Assembly: GCF_900156395.1 (NCBI RefSeq) | Contig: NZ_FTNL01000017.1 | Coordinates: forward strand, 34,313-98,312 | Length of the DNA stretch: 64,000 bases | DNA from: Fluoribacter gormanii | GTDB lineage: Bacteria; Pseudomonadota; Gammaproteobacteria; Legionellales; Legionellaceae | Reading direction: 5' to 3' | In this document: positions 1 through 8,796 of the stretch, one piece after another | Layout: each line of letters opens with the position of its first letter | Position numbering within the stretch: position 1 is the first letter of the stretch | Notes under the pieces: model-generated | Told to the model about the DNA's origin: nothing | What the model saw: the letters and a program-made list of their open reading frames with translations, nothing else | Databases searched by the model: none | Made by a program: the position numbers and the translations under genes

Positions 1-371
1 TCTGATTCTTTGCCCAATTGATAAAATACATTTTTTTTATCTGGAGAGGGAATGTGATAATCTAGAACATCTTTTTTTGATTTAATTAAATCGATAAGCT
101 GGTGTTGCGTTTCGGTAAAATCATCCAGTTCAACTTGATTTTCTCGTTGTTCGAGCATATCAACACATTTAATTAGAGCCAAGGCTCCTGCACTGTCGAA
201 ATGACTGATGTCTTTGCCGCTAATAATTACTTTTTGTTTTTTTGGTAACTCAACTTCACCGAATTTTGCCAATAAATTCCCAATGTTCAGAACAGACCAT
301 GGCCCTGTACAGTGAACTCTGGCAAGTTCCTTGTCGAACATGATTTGCGCGCTGTTTTGTACCATAGTCAT
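1..371 (-). CDS. STAS domain of an MlaE-like ABC permease (partial)
   Basis: The gene runs off the left edge; 123 N-terminal residues are visible, starting at the ATG at 371. The segment ISGKDISHFDSAGALALIK (about residues 56-74) is a typical STAS/MlaB strand-helix with the conserved Asp-Ser-Ala-Gly turn. In many gammaproteobacteria such a STAS domain is fused in front of an MlaE-type permease for phospholipid transport at the inner membrane. The permease part itself lies outside the window, so the fusion is inferred. A stand-alone STAS protein would usually end near 100-110 residues, and this frame is still open at 123. Confidence 0.6.
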   Translation of the reverse strand, partial: MTMVQNSAQIMFDKELARVHCTGPWSVLNIGNLLAKFGEVELPKKQKVIISGKDISHFDSAGALALIKCVDMLEQRENQVELDDFTETQHQLIDLIKSKKDVLDYHIPSPDKKNVFYQLGKES

Positions 372-464
372 ATTTATTGAAAAATAGCCTCAAGAATAAT
401 AGGAATATTCCGGAAGAGCAAAAACAATGAAACATAATACCACAATAAGGTATTATTCGGGTAG

Positions 465-506
465 GTAAAAAATAAAGCCTGAGTGAATCAAATTAAAACT
501 CAGGCT
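465..506 (-). terminator. Rho-independent terminator of the coiled-coil gene
   Basis: A 9-bp perfect inverted repeat (AGCCTGAGT at 476-484 and ACTCAGGCT at 498-506) with a 13-nt loop is followed on the minus strand by a T-rich run. It lies just past the stop codon of the minus-strand gene at 529. The other side also has a T run, so it could act in both directions. Confidence 0.7.
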
Positions 507-528
507 ACCTATTTTTTTGCGAAAAAAA

Positions 529-1623
529 TTAAACCGTTGCTTTTAACGAACTAATTGCATTATTTAGTTCAGTAACTTTCTTTCCTCCATCGGCCAGGGG
601 CTTAAATATTGATAGCTGAGACATACGAGCGGAAGAACCAACACGATTCAATCCCGTATTAATGAGGTCCACCAGATCATCTAAAAATTTTTCCCACCAT
701 CCACGATGTGTCCTTAATGTTTTTACGTTATTTGACTTTTCGCTTAGAACATCTTGGCTTTTTGATTTAAAAGAAACCAAATCGCCATTTCGAACATATT
801 GATCAATCAATTCAGATATTTGGACATGAATGCTTTTTGCAGCGTTTGCAGCTTTTGAATATTTCAATAATTCTTTCCGATTTTTTTCGTTCTGATATTT
901 TTTAACTTTTTCTTCATATATTGTCTGTTTTGCCTGAATAGCTCTTAATTTGATCCTTACATCGAAAATATGAACCTGTCGTTGTTTTATGATTCTGGGA
1001 TCGACATGAGTTTCCTGGAGCCGCTTATCATCCCTGAAATCCTTGTTAGGTTTCTGCTCCTCTTCTAAAGTTGCAAATCTTACACTATGTTTTGTTTTAG
1101 GGTGCTTTAATACTCCACCCTTTTCTCTTTCCAACTCGACTCTTTTTGGAGGGGATTCAAGTGACGTTTTATCCTGAGCGGAGACACGAGTCACTCCTTT
1201 CTCTTTCTCAAAAGGAACCTCAACTTTATGCTCATTCTGTTGTTCAAGAGGATGATGTTCTTTCATAGACTCGGTCGGTAATACAGGAGTCGTAGTTAAA
1301 CTTGCACTTTCATCTACTTGAATACGCTGTTCTTCATGCCGCTCACGAGCGATAGGGTTTAATTCAATTTCAACGACTGGTGAGAAACGTTTTCTTAAAT
1401 TGCCGATCAGCTCGTTGATTTGTATATCCAACCTGTTGATCTCTTCTTGATGATAAGCAGTTAAAGTAATCGAAGAATTTCTTTTCTTCAGGTTTTCATT
1501 ATATTTTTTTAAAAATCGCTCCAAGTCTTCTGGGGAATTACATCTTTTCAATTGGTCGATAAGTGTTTCTCTTAATTTTTTAGCCACGCTAAAAGCATTC
1601 ATTTCTTTATTCTGTTTTCCCAT
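529..1623 (-). CDS. Coiled-coil protein, candidate effector
   Basis: This 364-residue protein matches no family I recognise. It is soluble, has no signal peptide and is very rich in Lys, Glu, Arg and Gln. Helical heptad-like stretches lie at roughly 5-80 and 215-280, separated by a low-complexity charged linker with many Pro and Thr. The ATG at 1623 is preferred because GGAG sits 6 nt upstream; a longer in-frame TTG start exists at 1647. Large charged coiled-coil proteins without bacterial relatives are common among Legionella type IV effectors, but that role is only inferred. A clear terminator follows the gene. Confidence 0.75.
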   Translation of the reverse strand: MGKQNKEMNAFSVAKKLRETLIDQLKRCNSPEDLERFLKKYNENLKKRNSSITLTAYHQEEINRLDIQINELIGNLRKRFSPVVEIELNPIARERHEEQRIQVDESASLTTTPVLPTESMKEHHPLEQQNEHKVEVPFEKEKGVTRVSAQDKTSLESPPKRVELEREKGGVLKHPKTKHSVRFATLEEEQKPNKDFRDDKRLQETHVDPRIIKQRQVHIFDVRIKLRAIQAKQTIYEEKVKKYQNEKNRKELLKYSKAANAAKSIHVQISELIDQYVRNGDLVSFKSKSQDVLSEKSNNVKTLRTHRGWWEKFLDDLVDLINTGLNRVGSSARMSQLSIFKPLADGGKKVTELNNAISSLKATV

Positions 1624-2069
1624 AACATCTCCAACAGTTAACTCCAATTAAGTGCGCTTAATTTACACTTCACGCCCAAAAAACACCAGAGAAATTAGAT
1701 TAAGAAACACTAAATGGTTATAAAAAACATTCGGCTACCTTATTTGAGTCAATTAGTCTCTCTATTGATGCGGTAAATTAGAATATGCAATAAAATGATC
1801 ATTAAAGATAAATCACTTTATTTTCATGAATTAAATGCTCATTCAGAAAGAACCCATACTCTATGGCGTATGAGAGCGTAAAAAAATAAAACTAAATCAT
1901 ATATAACCTAAGATTTTCAGGTAGTTTGCTGCCCTATTTTATGATAAAATTGCTTTCATTTTTTTCAAGACACTAAAATCAGGTATGCAAGAAAATTACA
2001 GCCAATTTGAACAACGCAAACATGGCATTACAAAACTTGCGTTAATGCCGGCTACTCAAAGGAGAAAGC
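1624..2069. other. Divergent intergenic region, no gene seen
   Basis: This is a 446-bp AT-rich spacer between the divergent coiled-coil and HMG-CoA reductase genes. It must hold both promoters, but I could not fix a convincing -35/-10 pair. No reading frame with coding character was found. Confidence 0.4.
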
Positions 2070-3368
2070 ATGCCTTTAACTTCTAACAATGATGAGCTAT
2101 TCCGTGGATTTTCCAAACTCTCTCGCGAAGAACGTTTTAAGCGCTTGTTAGCCTTAGAGGTCATAACACCAGAAGACATTACATTTCTTAAAAATGGTGG
2201 CATAAAGGATTTGAACTTAGCAGATAAACTGATTGAAAACGTCATTGGTTATTTTCAACTTCCTTTAGGTGTTGCAACTAATTTCAACATTAACGGTCAA
2301 GACTATGTTATTCCGATGGCTGTTGAAGAAACATCAATTATCGCAGCTTTATCAAAATCCGCAAAATGGATTAGACAATGTGGCGAAATAAAGACCTGGA
2401 TTCAAGGCGAATGCATTTTAGGACAAATTCAATTAGCGAACGTAAAAGACTTCTCCAAGTTTTCTCAGATTTTCCATGAAAACCGTGCTTATCTGATTAG
2501 CAAAGCCAATAAAGATGTCGCTGAAAATATGGTAAAACGCGGCGGCGGTGTCATGGATTTACAATTACGCCAGCTCAAAAGAGAAGATAATCAAGATATG
2601 GCCGTCATACACTTGACCATGAATAGCTGTGATGCCATGGGAGCCAATATCATTAATCAAGTCCTTGAATACTTGAAAACACCTATAGAGCAGTTAACTG
2701 GTGAAGAAGTCACCATGTGTATTTTGTCCAATTTAAATGATCAAAAGTTAACAACAGCTCAAGTCACGATACATACTATCGATCCAGTACTTGGTCAAAA
2801 ACTGCAAGAAGCATCGCTCTTTGCAGAAATGGATCCTTATAGAGCCGCTACCCATAATAAAGGAGTAATGAATGGCATCGATCCCGTGTTAATTGCAACA
2901 GGAAATGACTGGCGTGCAGTTGAAGCTGGAGTACATGCTTATGCTGCTCGAGATGGGCAATATCGAGCGATTACGCGTTGGCGTTATCAGGACGGAGTAC
3001 TTACAGGACAACTCACGGCCCCAATTATTGTAGGAACTATAGGTGGCGTTACTTCATTGCACCCTACTGCAAAGATGTGTTTACGAATGATGAACATTTC
3101 TTCAGCAAATCAATTAGCTCAAGTCATTGCTGCTGTAGGCCTTGTCCAAAATTTAGGTGCGATTAAAGCATTATGTACTGAAGGTATTATTCAGGGCCAT
3201 ATGAAATTACATATTGATAATCTGCTCTTGGCTGCAGGAGCAAATGAAAATGAAATGCCCGTACTCAAAGAACATTTACAAAAATGGTTGGATTTGCACA
3301 AAAGAATTAGCCTTAATAATGCTCATGAATTATTAGCTAAAATAAGACAAACGCCGATTGCCGTATGA
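2070..3368 (+). CDS. mvaA: Hydroxymethylglutaryl-CoA reductase, class II
   Basis: The enzyme interconverts HMG-CoA and mevalonate. At 432 residues it has the length of bacterial class II reductases. Visible motifs are ENVIG at 56-60 (catalytic Glu and substrate loop), DAMGAN around 190, NKGVMNGID with the catalytic Lys, GNDWRAVEAGVHAYA with the catalytic Asp, GTIGGVTSLHP, and a late GHM triplet with the general-acid His. The start follows AAAGGAGAAAGC, a good ribosome site. The next gene, a GHMP kinase, overlaps by 4 nt, so the two are translationally coupled. The pairing argues for mevalonate-based isoprenoid synthesis rather than mevalonate breakdown. Confidence 0.93.
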   Translation: MPLTSNNDELFRGFSKLSREERFKRLLALEVITPEDITFLKNGGIKDLNLADKLIENVIGYFQLPLGVATNFNINGQDYVIPMAVEETSIIAALSKSAKWIRQCGEIKTWIQGECILGQIQLANVKDFSKFSQIFHENRAYLISKANKDVAENMVKRGGGVMDLQLRQLKREDNQDMAVIHLTMNSCDAMGANIINQVLEYLKTPIEQLTGEEVTMCILSNLNDQKLTTAQVTIHTIDPVLGQKLQEASLFAEMDPYRAATHNKGVMNGIDPVLIATGNDWRAVEAGVHAYAARDGQYRAITRWRYQDGVLTGQLTAPIIVGTIGGVTSLHPTAKMCLRMMNISSANQLAQVIAAVGLVQNLGAIKALCTEGIIQGHMKLHIDNLLLAAGANENEMPVLKEHLQKWLDLHKRISLNNAHELLAKIRQTPIAV

Positions 3369-4240
3369 AATGGTTAATCCCTGCGAAAACTTTTCTATTA
3401 GGTGAGTATGCTGCTGTAGCTCAAGCTTCAGCATTTCTTCTCACAACCGCCCCATGTTTTGAGCTCACACTGACAATACAAGAAAAACCATCTGAAATTC
3501 ACCCGGAATCTCCGGCTGGGCGTTGGTGGCAACAACAACGCTTGAAACAAAGTCTTTTATGGAATGATCCTTATGCAGGTCGAGGTGGTTTAGGTGCCTC
3601 CAGTGCACAGTTTTTAGCAAGCTATTTAGCGAGTTGCTCTGTTAATAATACGATCCCGGATTTACAACAGATGCTTCATGCATATTATGAGTCATCATGG
3701 ACTGGAAAAGGTTTAAGGCCCAGTGGGTATGATGTAATAGCACAATCTCAACAAGGGTGTGTTTACATTAATAAACAACACCAAGTAATCAAATCCTACG
3801 ACTGGCCCTTTCATGATCTGGCTTTCTTTCTTATCCACACAGGTGTAAAACTTGCTACCCACCATCATTTACAGGATACGGCCCTGCCCGATCAGATTGA
3901 TTATTTATCACATTTAGTAGATGAAGCAAAACAAGCATTCGAGCAAGCTAATTCCCAAAAATTGATTCAGACTATTAACAGCTATCATCAAAAGCTCGCA
4001 GAGCTAAATTTAGTTGCAGAACACAGCTTAAAACTTATTAGTGAATTTAAAAAATATTCGGAGATACTCGCAATCAAGGGTTGCGGCGCTTTAGGAGCAG
4101 ATGTTCTATTGCTCATTAGTTCAACAAATAATGCTCAAATCCTTGCTGATAAATTAAAAATGCGGCATTGCACCCTATTGGCTACAGAAAAAAATATTTA
4201 CACTCATACCCCATTAATCAAGCAAACCCACTTTTTTTAA
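3365..4240 (+). CDS. GHMP kinase, mevalonate-pathway type
   Basis: This cytosolic small-molecule kinase has 291 residues. GHMP motif 1 is PAKTFLLGEYAAV at residues 6-18, motif 2 (the ATP-binding Gly-Ser loop) is GGLGASSAQFLASY near 76-89, and motif 3 is GCGALGADVLLLI near 240. The last resembles the SGAGGGD loop of phosphomevalonate kinases more than mevalonate kinases, so phosphomevalonate kinase is slightly favoured; the exact substrate cannot be read from sequence. It overlaps the HMG-CoA reductase gene by ATGA and ends shortly before the tRNA cluster. Confidence 0.8.
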   Translation: MKWLIPAKTFLLGEYAAVAQASAFLLTTAPCFELTLTIQEKPSEIHPESPAGRWWQQQRLKQSLLWNDPYAGRGGLGASSAQFLASYLASCSVNNTIPDLQQMLHAYYESSWTGKGLRPSGYDVIAQSQQGCVYINKQHQVIKSYDWPFHDLAFFLIHTGVKLATHHHLQDTALPDQIDYLSHLVDEAKQAFEQANSQKLIQTINSYHQKLAELNLVAEHSLKLISEFKKYSEILAIKGCGALGADVLLLISSTNNAQILADKLKMRHCTLLATEKNIYTHTPLIKQTHFF

Positions 4241-4312
4241 CGCCAATTTTGTCTAAAAAAAACATTTATGCCCTTTAAAATAACAAAAATATAAGAAACA
4301 TGATAAAAAGAC

Positions 4313-4340
4313 TTGAAATTCTTCGCTAATACGGTATTAT
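4313..4340 (+). promoter_or_regulatory. Promoter of the tRNA cluster
   Basis: TTGAAA at 4313-4318 and TATTAT at 4335-4340 are spaced 16 nt and end 13 nt before the first tRNA-Lys. This fits a sigma-70 promoter for a short-leader stable RNA transcript. Confidence 0.55.
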
Positions 4341-4353
4341 TCCAGCCTCTTTA

Positions 4354-4429
4354 GGGCCGTTAGCTCAGGTGGTAGAGCAGGAGGCTTTTAACCTCTGTGT
4401 CATAGGTTCGAATCCTATACGGCCCACCA
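4354..4429 (+). tRNA. tRNA-Lys (TTT)
   Basis: A complete 76-nt cloverleaf. The acceptor stem GGGCCGT pairs with ACGGCCC, the anticodon stem is GGAGG/CCTCT with loop CTTTTAA, the T loop is GGTTCGAATCC, and CCA is encoded. Anticodon TTT reads Lys codons. Confidence 0.97.
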
Positions 4430-4464
4430 GTTTTAGAGTACAGTTTAAAAATATTTTGCCTTAA

Positions 4465-4540
4465 GGGCCGTTAGCTCAGGTGGTAGAGCAGGAGGCTTTT
4501 AACCTCTGTGTCATAGGTTCGAATCCTATACGGCCCACCA
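4465..4540 (+). tRNA. tRNA-Lys (TTT), second copy
   Basis: This copy is identical in sequence to the tRNA-Lys 35 nt upstream, including the encoded CCA. It is a tandem duplication, probably co-transcribed from the same promoter. Confidence 0.97.
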
Positions 4541-4607
4541 TTCTGGTTACCAGTATTCAATATCAACCAGAACGCAAAATGGCAAAATATTAATTTCATA
4601 CCTTATT

Positions 4608-4684
4608 GCGCTCGTAGCTCAGCTGGATAGAGTACTTGGCTTCGAACCAAGGTGTCGGGGGTTCGAGTCCCTCCGAGCGCGCCA
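4608..4684 (+). tRNA. tRNA-Arg (TCG)
   Basis: A complete 77-nt cloverleaf. The acceptor stem GCGCTCG pairs with CGAGCGC, the anticodon stem is CTTGG/CCAAG with loop CTTCGAA (anticodon TCG), and CCA is encoded. Its 3' half and trailer reappear at 8418-8510, so this gene served as an integration target. Confidence 0.97.
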
Positions 4685-4724
4685 ATTTGGCTCTTCCCCA
4701 AATCCGGGGCACTAATCAAAAACA
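4638..4724 (+). repeat. Attachment-site repeat, left copy (3' half of tRNA-Arg plus trailer)
   Basis: From GGCTTCGAACCAAGG in the anticodon arm to about 40 nt past the tRNA, this sequence is repeated with scattered differences at 8418-8510. The trailer part includes CCCCAAATCCGGGG and CACTAATCAA. An intact tRNA at one end and a 3' fragment at the other is the standard footprint of tRNA-targeted integration. Confidence 0.75.
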
Positions 4725-4843
4725 CAAATTACACCAAAGTTGTTCTATACTTCCTAATGAGAAACTCCAAACTAAATTGGTGTAAATGCTCTGAATATAT
4801 GCACCATGTTTGATCATATGAGTAAATGCAAGAGATACTTATT

Positions 4844-7800
4844 ATGGGGCAAGAACATCCACTCAATAGCTCTAAAGAATCCTCATCAAAAGAATCAGCT
4901 AACCTATTATTCGAAGTCCAGTCTCTTATTGATTCGTATTCCAAAGGTAGATATTCATTTCCAACTTACCTGAATTTCAATATGTATATTTTACAACAAG
5001 CTAAATTTTCAGCTGATTCAGAAAAACCATGTGAACTCCTGGTTGATGGAACCCAAAAATCTCTCCTAAAAATGCGTTTGCTAGAATTTGAAGATAGTGA
5101 TATTCCAAGTATTAAAGGATATCTTGTGCTGAGCTTTAAGGATAAAACCAAATTAGCTATACCACTTAACTGCGCAAATTGTTTAGTCCTTAAAGAGTTA
5201 TTCAAAGTTCAGGGATGTAACCTGGATCGTATTTATTCAAGAAAATCTTCACTTGCTGTGGATTGGATTAAATCGAATGTAGATACTGTCTACAATTCAG
5301 AGGCTTCTCGTCGTGATAAGGTTGATGAATTCTATGATGCCGAACATCTAAAAATTAATAACGAAATTAGACGAATACTAGCAAAAGAACCAGCACTGAA
5401 ATCAATTAATATTATCGATGGTGGTTGTGGTAACGGAAAGTACATTAATGCAGCAGCAAGTACATTTAACGAAACAGATGTGCACTTAGCTGGCTTTGAT
5501 TTTAACGAGTCTAATATTGAGCAAGCACAATCCAAATATTCAGATAAAGGAACATTTATTAAAGGAGATTTGCTGAAATTCCAAGAGGTCCTTGATCAAT
5601 GCGCCCATGTGTTAGATAAGAATGCTCCAACCTTTATGGTGTTATCGGGCTCGCTAACACGCCTTGTATTAACCGATGGTTTTCAAGCACTAAAGGTATT
5701 ACAAGGTTTTGCAAATAGTGATTTTGCTGATTATTTAGTGGGTTGTGGTGTTGGTGAACCATTGATTAACCGACATATTGCCAAGCAAATTGGATACCGG
5801 ATGGAACCCTCCGCAACTACGGCTAGTGAATTATTTTCTTGTAAAAAAATGACCCAGGAAGAATTGATTGAACAAAAGTTAAAAAAGCTCGAGCAATATA
5901 ATACGCTTGATTTGTCCTTATACCACAACCCTACTGCATTGCTCCTTAATCAACAATTATTAAAACACCTTGCTGATGACAGCAATATCGATCTTTCATT
6001 TACAACATTAACACCTGAGTTAATAAACAGAATACAATTAATTATTAAAGAGAAGCCTAAGGTTAAACTCATATTTTGGCATAATAAAATGGATCAGCTT
6101 CAAGAATTTTATGATCTATTTCCAGAAGAAAACATTAAATCGTTGTATTATGCAAGAGATGAGCATTTCCTTGGGACATCACGGTGGTTTAACTCCGCCT
6201 TTGAACCTTATCTTTCTGATTTATCTGGTCATTTTGTGTCGTCAAAATTTTCCGATTTTTATATTAAAAATTTATTGTTAAACAGTAAAAATGAACGTTC
6301 TGTTTTACACAATTTAATTCATTTGTCTAATGTATTTGGGCTTGGAAATTGGGTATTTAATAATACAAACGTTCTAAAACATATCAAGAATGAAAAATTT
6401 CATAATACATCGGCTCAAAAAAGGAATGAGTTAGTTAATTCAGCCGTAAAAGAAATCAATTCTTCTAATTTTGAATTAGTAATTCACATATTAGAGAGCT
6501 TGAATCTAATCAATAGCATAACTGAGCCGGAATTATATTATCTTTTAAATGCATCTAAACAAGACCAGTATCAGTCGAGAATTTATAGCTCTGACCTTAT
6601 CTGTAAAACAATCTCAGCTACCAAAAATAGAGAAGACAGAGTAATCGAATCTTTAAAATTTTATACCCGAGATTTTGAAGATGCTTATCGAAATCTTATT
6701 AATCTTGTAAAAAATATCAGTTTAGATACTCCCAATGAAGTGCACAACAGTTTAGAGGAATTAGTGTTTTGGGTCATAAAGAATTGGTCTAATTTTGAAG
6801 ATGTAGAACATCTGATTAAGATCTTAGAGGAATTTAAGTTAATTGATCCTCAAAAGGATCTCGTCATTTATTACATGCTGGCCTTTTTTAAACAAAATCC
6901 AGACAGGCGGACTGGTATATCGAGTGAAGCTAGCCTACATAATGAGAAAGGACGCCTAATTGAAGCACTAAAATTTTATGATGAAAGACATCATGATACA
7001 TACCTGCAAGTGGTTACAATGCTGGTAGGAAGCCAATGGCAAAAAGAGTTTGATTTTCTTGCAATACAAGGACAACATCAGAGGCTAATCAGGGAATTAA
7101 GTCACTCTTATTATCCTGAATTTAAAATAATGGAACTTCTCCCTTATTTGAATGCCGATAGTCACATTGTTTTTAGTTATAACTGGGCATCAAACTCTTT
7201 AGAAATTCAGCGTAAATCTGATCTCTGGGATGTAAATGCGAGAGCTGAGGTGGATGTAAAATTACAACGATTAGGATTCACTGATACAGCAATAGCCGAT
7301 ATTATCAACCCCTTCCAATTTTCTGATGGAACATCAGATTCACTCTTTATTCCATTAAAAGAAGAACAGGTGCAGTTACTTCTTGCAGATCTTGATAAAG
7401 TAAAAACCAGACCAGAAAAAAATATTTTGGAGTCCGCTTTTTACCAACCATTGATTGCTCTCCCTTCAGACGAGTTTGACGATGAAGAGCAATCTACCGT
7501 TGTAAATCGGGTGCCAACATTTTTTGGTTCTCCTCAAAAATCGAGTCTATATGATGATAATGGTATGGACGATTATGCACGACTTGGGGTAACCCGGGAA
7601 CAAGCCCATTCCTTATTAATTCAAAATATACAAGATATCCAGGAACATCTTACTCCACTTATAAATGAAAAATTATTAGATAAACAGTTTTTAGAATACC
7701 TTAATACGAAACAATTGAGTCCCCAAAATAGTCCTTTAGATAATTTGACGTCACAGGCGAATCAATTTGCATCTGCCCCAGAAATTATCCAAGGATACAT

Positions 7801-7903
7801 TGATTATGAAATTCATGATCGAAAATCAAAAACTGCCGTAATTGAACCGATGCTATTTGAAATATTGCAGGATTTAATCAATAAAACTCCAAAATTAGGC
7901 TGA
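4844..7903 (+). CDS. Large SAM-methyltransferase-domain protein, candidate effector
   Basis: The protein has 1019 residues from the ATG at 4844, which has a weak AAGAGA site; an in-frame ATG at 4826 would add six. A Rossmann methyltransferase core begins near residue 190 with IIDGGCGNGKY (SAM-binding motif I), followed by LAGFDFNESNIEQAQ (acidic residue of motif II) and FIKGDLLKF (motif III). No known family explains residues 380-1019. They contain two diverged copies of an alpha-helical unit, around 541-615 and 649-722, each with an ILE-(S/E)-x-x-LI segment, a YY(L/M)L segment and an (I/L)E(S/A)LKFY segment. There is no signal peptide or membrane helix. It is the main cargo of the tRNA-Arg island. 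A translocated effector is a reasonable inference, not a demonstrated one. Confidence 0.75.
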   Translation: MGQEHPLNSSKESSSKESANLLFEVQSLIDSYSKGRYSFPTYLNFNMYILQQAKFSADSEKPCELLVDGTQKSLLKMRLLEFEDSDIPSIKGYLVLSFKDKTKLAIPLNCANCLVLKELFKVQGCNLDRIYSRKSSLAVDWIKSNVDTVYNSEASRRDKVDEFYDAEHLKINNEIRRILAKEPALKSINIIDGGCGNGKYINAAASTFNETDVHLAGFDFNESNIEQAQSKYSDKGTFIKGDLLKFQEVLDQCAHVLDKNAPTFMVLSGSLTRLVLTDGFQALKVLQGFANSDFADYLVGCGVGEPLINRHIAKQIGYRMEPSATTASELFSCKKMTQEELIEQKLKKLEQYNTLDLSLYHNPTALLLNQQLLKHLADDSNIDLSFTTLTPELINRIQLIIKEKPKVKLIFWHNKMDQLQEFYDLFPEENIKSLYYARDEHFLGTSRWFNSAFEPYLSDLSGHFVSSKFSDFYIKNLLLNSKNERSVLHNLIHLSNVFGLGNWVFNNTNVLKHIKNEKFHNTSAQKRNELVNSAVKEINSSNFELVIHILESLNLINSITEPELYYLLNASKQDQYQSRIYSSDLICKTISATKNREDRVIESLKFYTRDFEDAYRNLINLVKNISLDTPNEVHNSLEELVFWVIKNWSNFEDVEHLIKILEEFKLIDPQKDLVIYYMLAFFKQNPDRRTGISSEASLHNEKGRLIEALKFYDERHHDTYLQVVTMLVGSQWQKEFDFLAIQGQHQRLIRELSHSYYPEFKIMELLPYLNADSHIVFSYNWASNSLEIQRKSDLWDVNARAEVDVKLQRLGFTDTAIADIINPFQFSDGTSDSLFIPLKEEQVQLLLADLDKVKTRPEKNILESAFYQPLIALPSDEFDDEEQSTVVNRVPTFFGSPQKSSLYDDNGMDDYARLGVTREQAHSLLIQNIQDIQEHLTPLINEKLLDKQFLEYLNTKQLSPQNSPLDNLTSQANQFASAPEIIQGYIDYEIHDRKSKTAVIEPMLFEILQDLINKTPKLG

Positions 7904-7915
7904 TAGCAGCCCACA

Positions 7916-8215
7916 TTGTTTGAAGAAAATTGCCATAAAATAACAATCAATTGGTCACTGAATTATCTAGAGCCATTGATATTTAAAAAACGTGAGTTTG
8001 GCTTCAAAGGGACAGAAGATTATATTTTAGCTATAGATTTAAGTTTTCAGCGCCTAGCAGATGATCCCTTTATTGCTCGAAAGTGTGATTATATTCGCCC
8101 CAAATTACGCGCATCTAATGTTGGCTCTCATATTATTTTTTTCAAAACCATCGATTACGGCATCGCTATTATTCGAGTATTGCATCAACCTATGGATTTT
8201 AATAGACATCTATAA
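7916..8215 (+). CDS. ParE/RelE-family toxin, orphan, diverged N-terminus
   Basis: This 99-residue protein has a 3' half that fits ParE toxins closely: FGFKGTEDYILAIDLSFQRL, then an IRPKLRASNVGSHIIFF core, then IIRVLHQPMDFNRHL. ParE toxins act on DNA gyrase. The overall length also matches the family, but the first 30 residues are poorly conserved and only a TTG start (7916) without a ribosome site is available. No antitoxin gene precedes it; the upstream neighbour is the giant methyltransferase gene 12 nt away. It may be a decaying toxin left after antitoxin loss, or translated by coupling to that neighbour. Confidence 0.55.
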   Translation: MFEENCHKITINWSLNYLEPLIFKKREFGFKGTEDYILAIDLSFQRLADDPFIARKCDYIRPKLRASNVGSHIIFFKTIDYGIAIIRVLHQPMDFNRHL

Positions 8216-8796
8216 CTTAAAAAATTCCTTGTTTGCTGATTTAGGAATAGCACATATTAAAGTTCAATTTTACACAAAATGATTCAAATTATTCTGCGAC
8301 CAAAACGTGTCTCAACTGTGACAGGACTACACTGTAGTAGGCAGTTTTTACGCAGTAATTGGTGAATTTGAAGCGTCACAATGAATTGATTTATAAAAAA
8401 TTTAAACCAGTGCATCAGGCTTCGAACCAAGGTATCTGGGGTTCGAGTCCCTTCGAGCGCGCCAGCCATTTTTGGCTCATCCCCAAATCCGGGGGCACTA
8501 ATCAAGAACAAAAAACTTTAGCCCTTAACCTATACATTAATGATGCTTTGTCGCTGCACTGTTCAAGCACAACTCGAGCTTCATCACTTTGGTTAAGTTT
8601 GTGAGGATCTCTCAGGGCTCTAGCGCGTCCTGATGCTTTATTTGAAAGAAGAACGAGTCATTACAATGCCCCCAACCCCTCATTATTTTTACAATTCGAC
8701 CAATAAGTGCTTAACTTAAAGTAGCGCAATAGAATTACTGTTTGATTACCCTTTAATCTTTGTGAATTAAATATGTATTACTATGAGGTAAGTGAT
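8216..8796. other. Intergenic region containing the right attachment repeat
   Basis: This 581-bp stretch has no supported gene. It contains the partial tRNA-Arg copy (8418-8510). A minus-strand reading frame over that copy gives the familiar artefact peptide of tRNA 3' ends and was discarded. Nothing else is recognisable. Confidence 0.5.
8418..8510 (+). repeat. Attachment-site repeat, right copy (partial tRNA-Arg)
   Basis: It holds the anticodon arm, variable region, T arm, acceptor 3' strand, CCA and trailer of tRNA-Arg(TCG), with no 5' half. Compared with 4638-4724 it has changes in the variable loop and T stem and a few inserted bases in the trailer. It cannot fold into a functional tRNA. 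Confidence 0.75.

Larger units (their letters stand above)
4685..8417. mobile_element. Small tRNA-Arg-associated genomic island (remnant)
   Basis: About 3.7 kb lies between the intact tRNA-Arg and the partial tRNA copy at 8418. Inside are only a very large methyltransferase-domain gene and a ParE-like toxin gene. No integrase, excisionase or transfer gene is present, so the element is a decayed island or one mobilised in trans. The two flanking repeats have diverged by several substitutions and small indels, which suggests an old insertion. Confidence 0.6.

Noticed and set aside
8061..8282. Plus-strand 73-codon frame
   Set aside because: It overlaps the ParE-like gene in another frame and has no family character or ribosome site.
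8418..8510. Second tRNA-Arg gene
   Set aside because: The acceptor 5' strand and D arm are missing, so no cloverleaf can form; treated as an attachment-site repeat.
8284..8511. Minus-strand 75-codon frame with the ALEGTRTPDTLVRS peptide
   Set aside because: This peptide is the well-known false protein read through the reverse strand of tRNA 3' ends; here it covers the partial tRNA-Arg copy.
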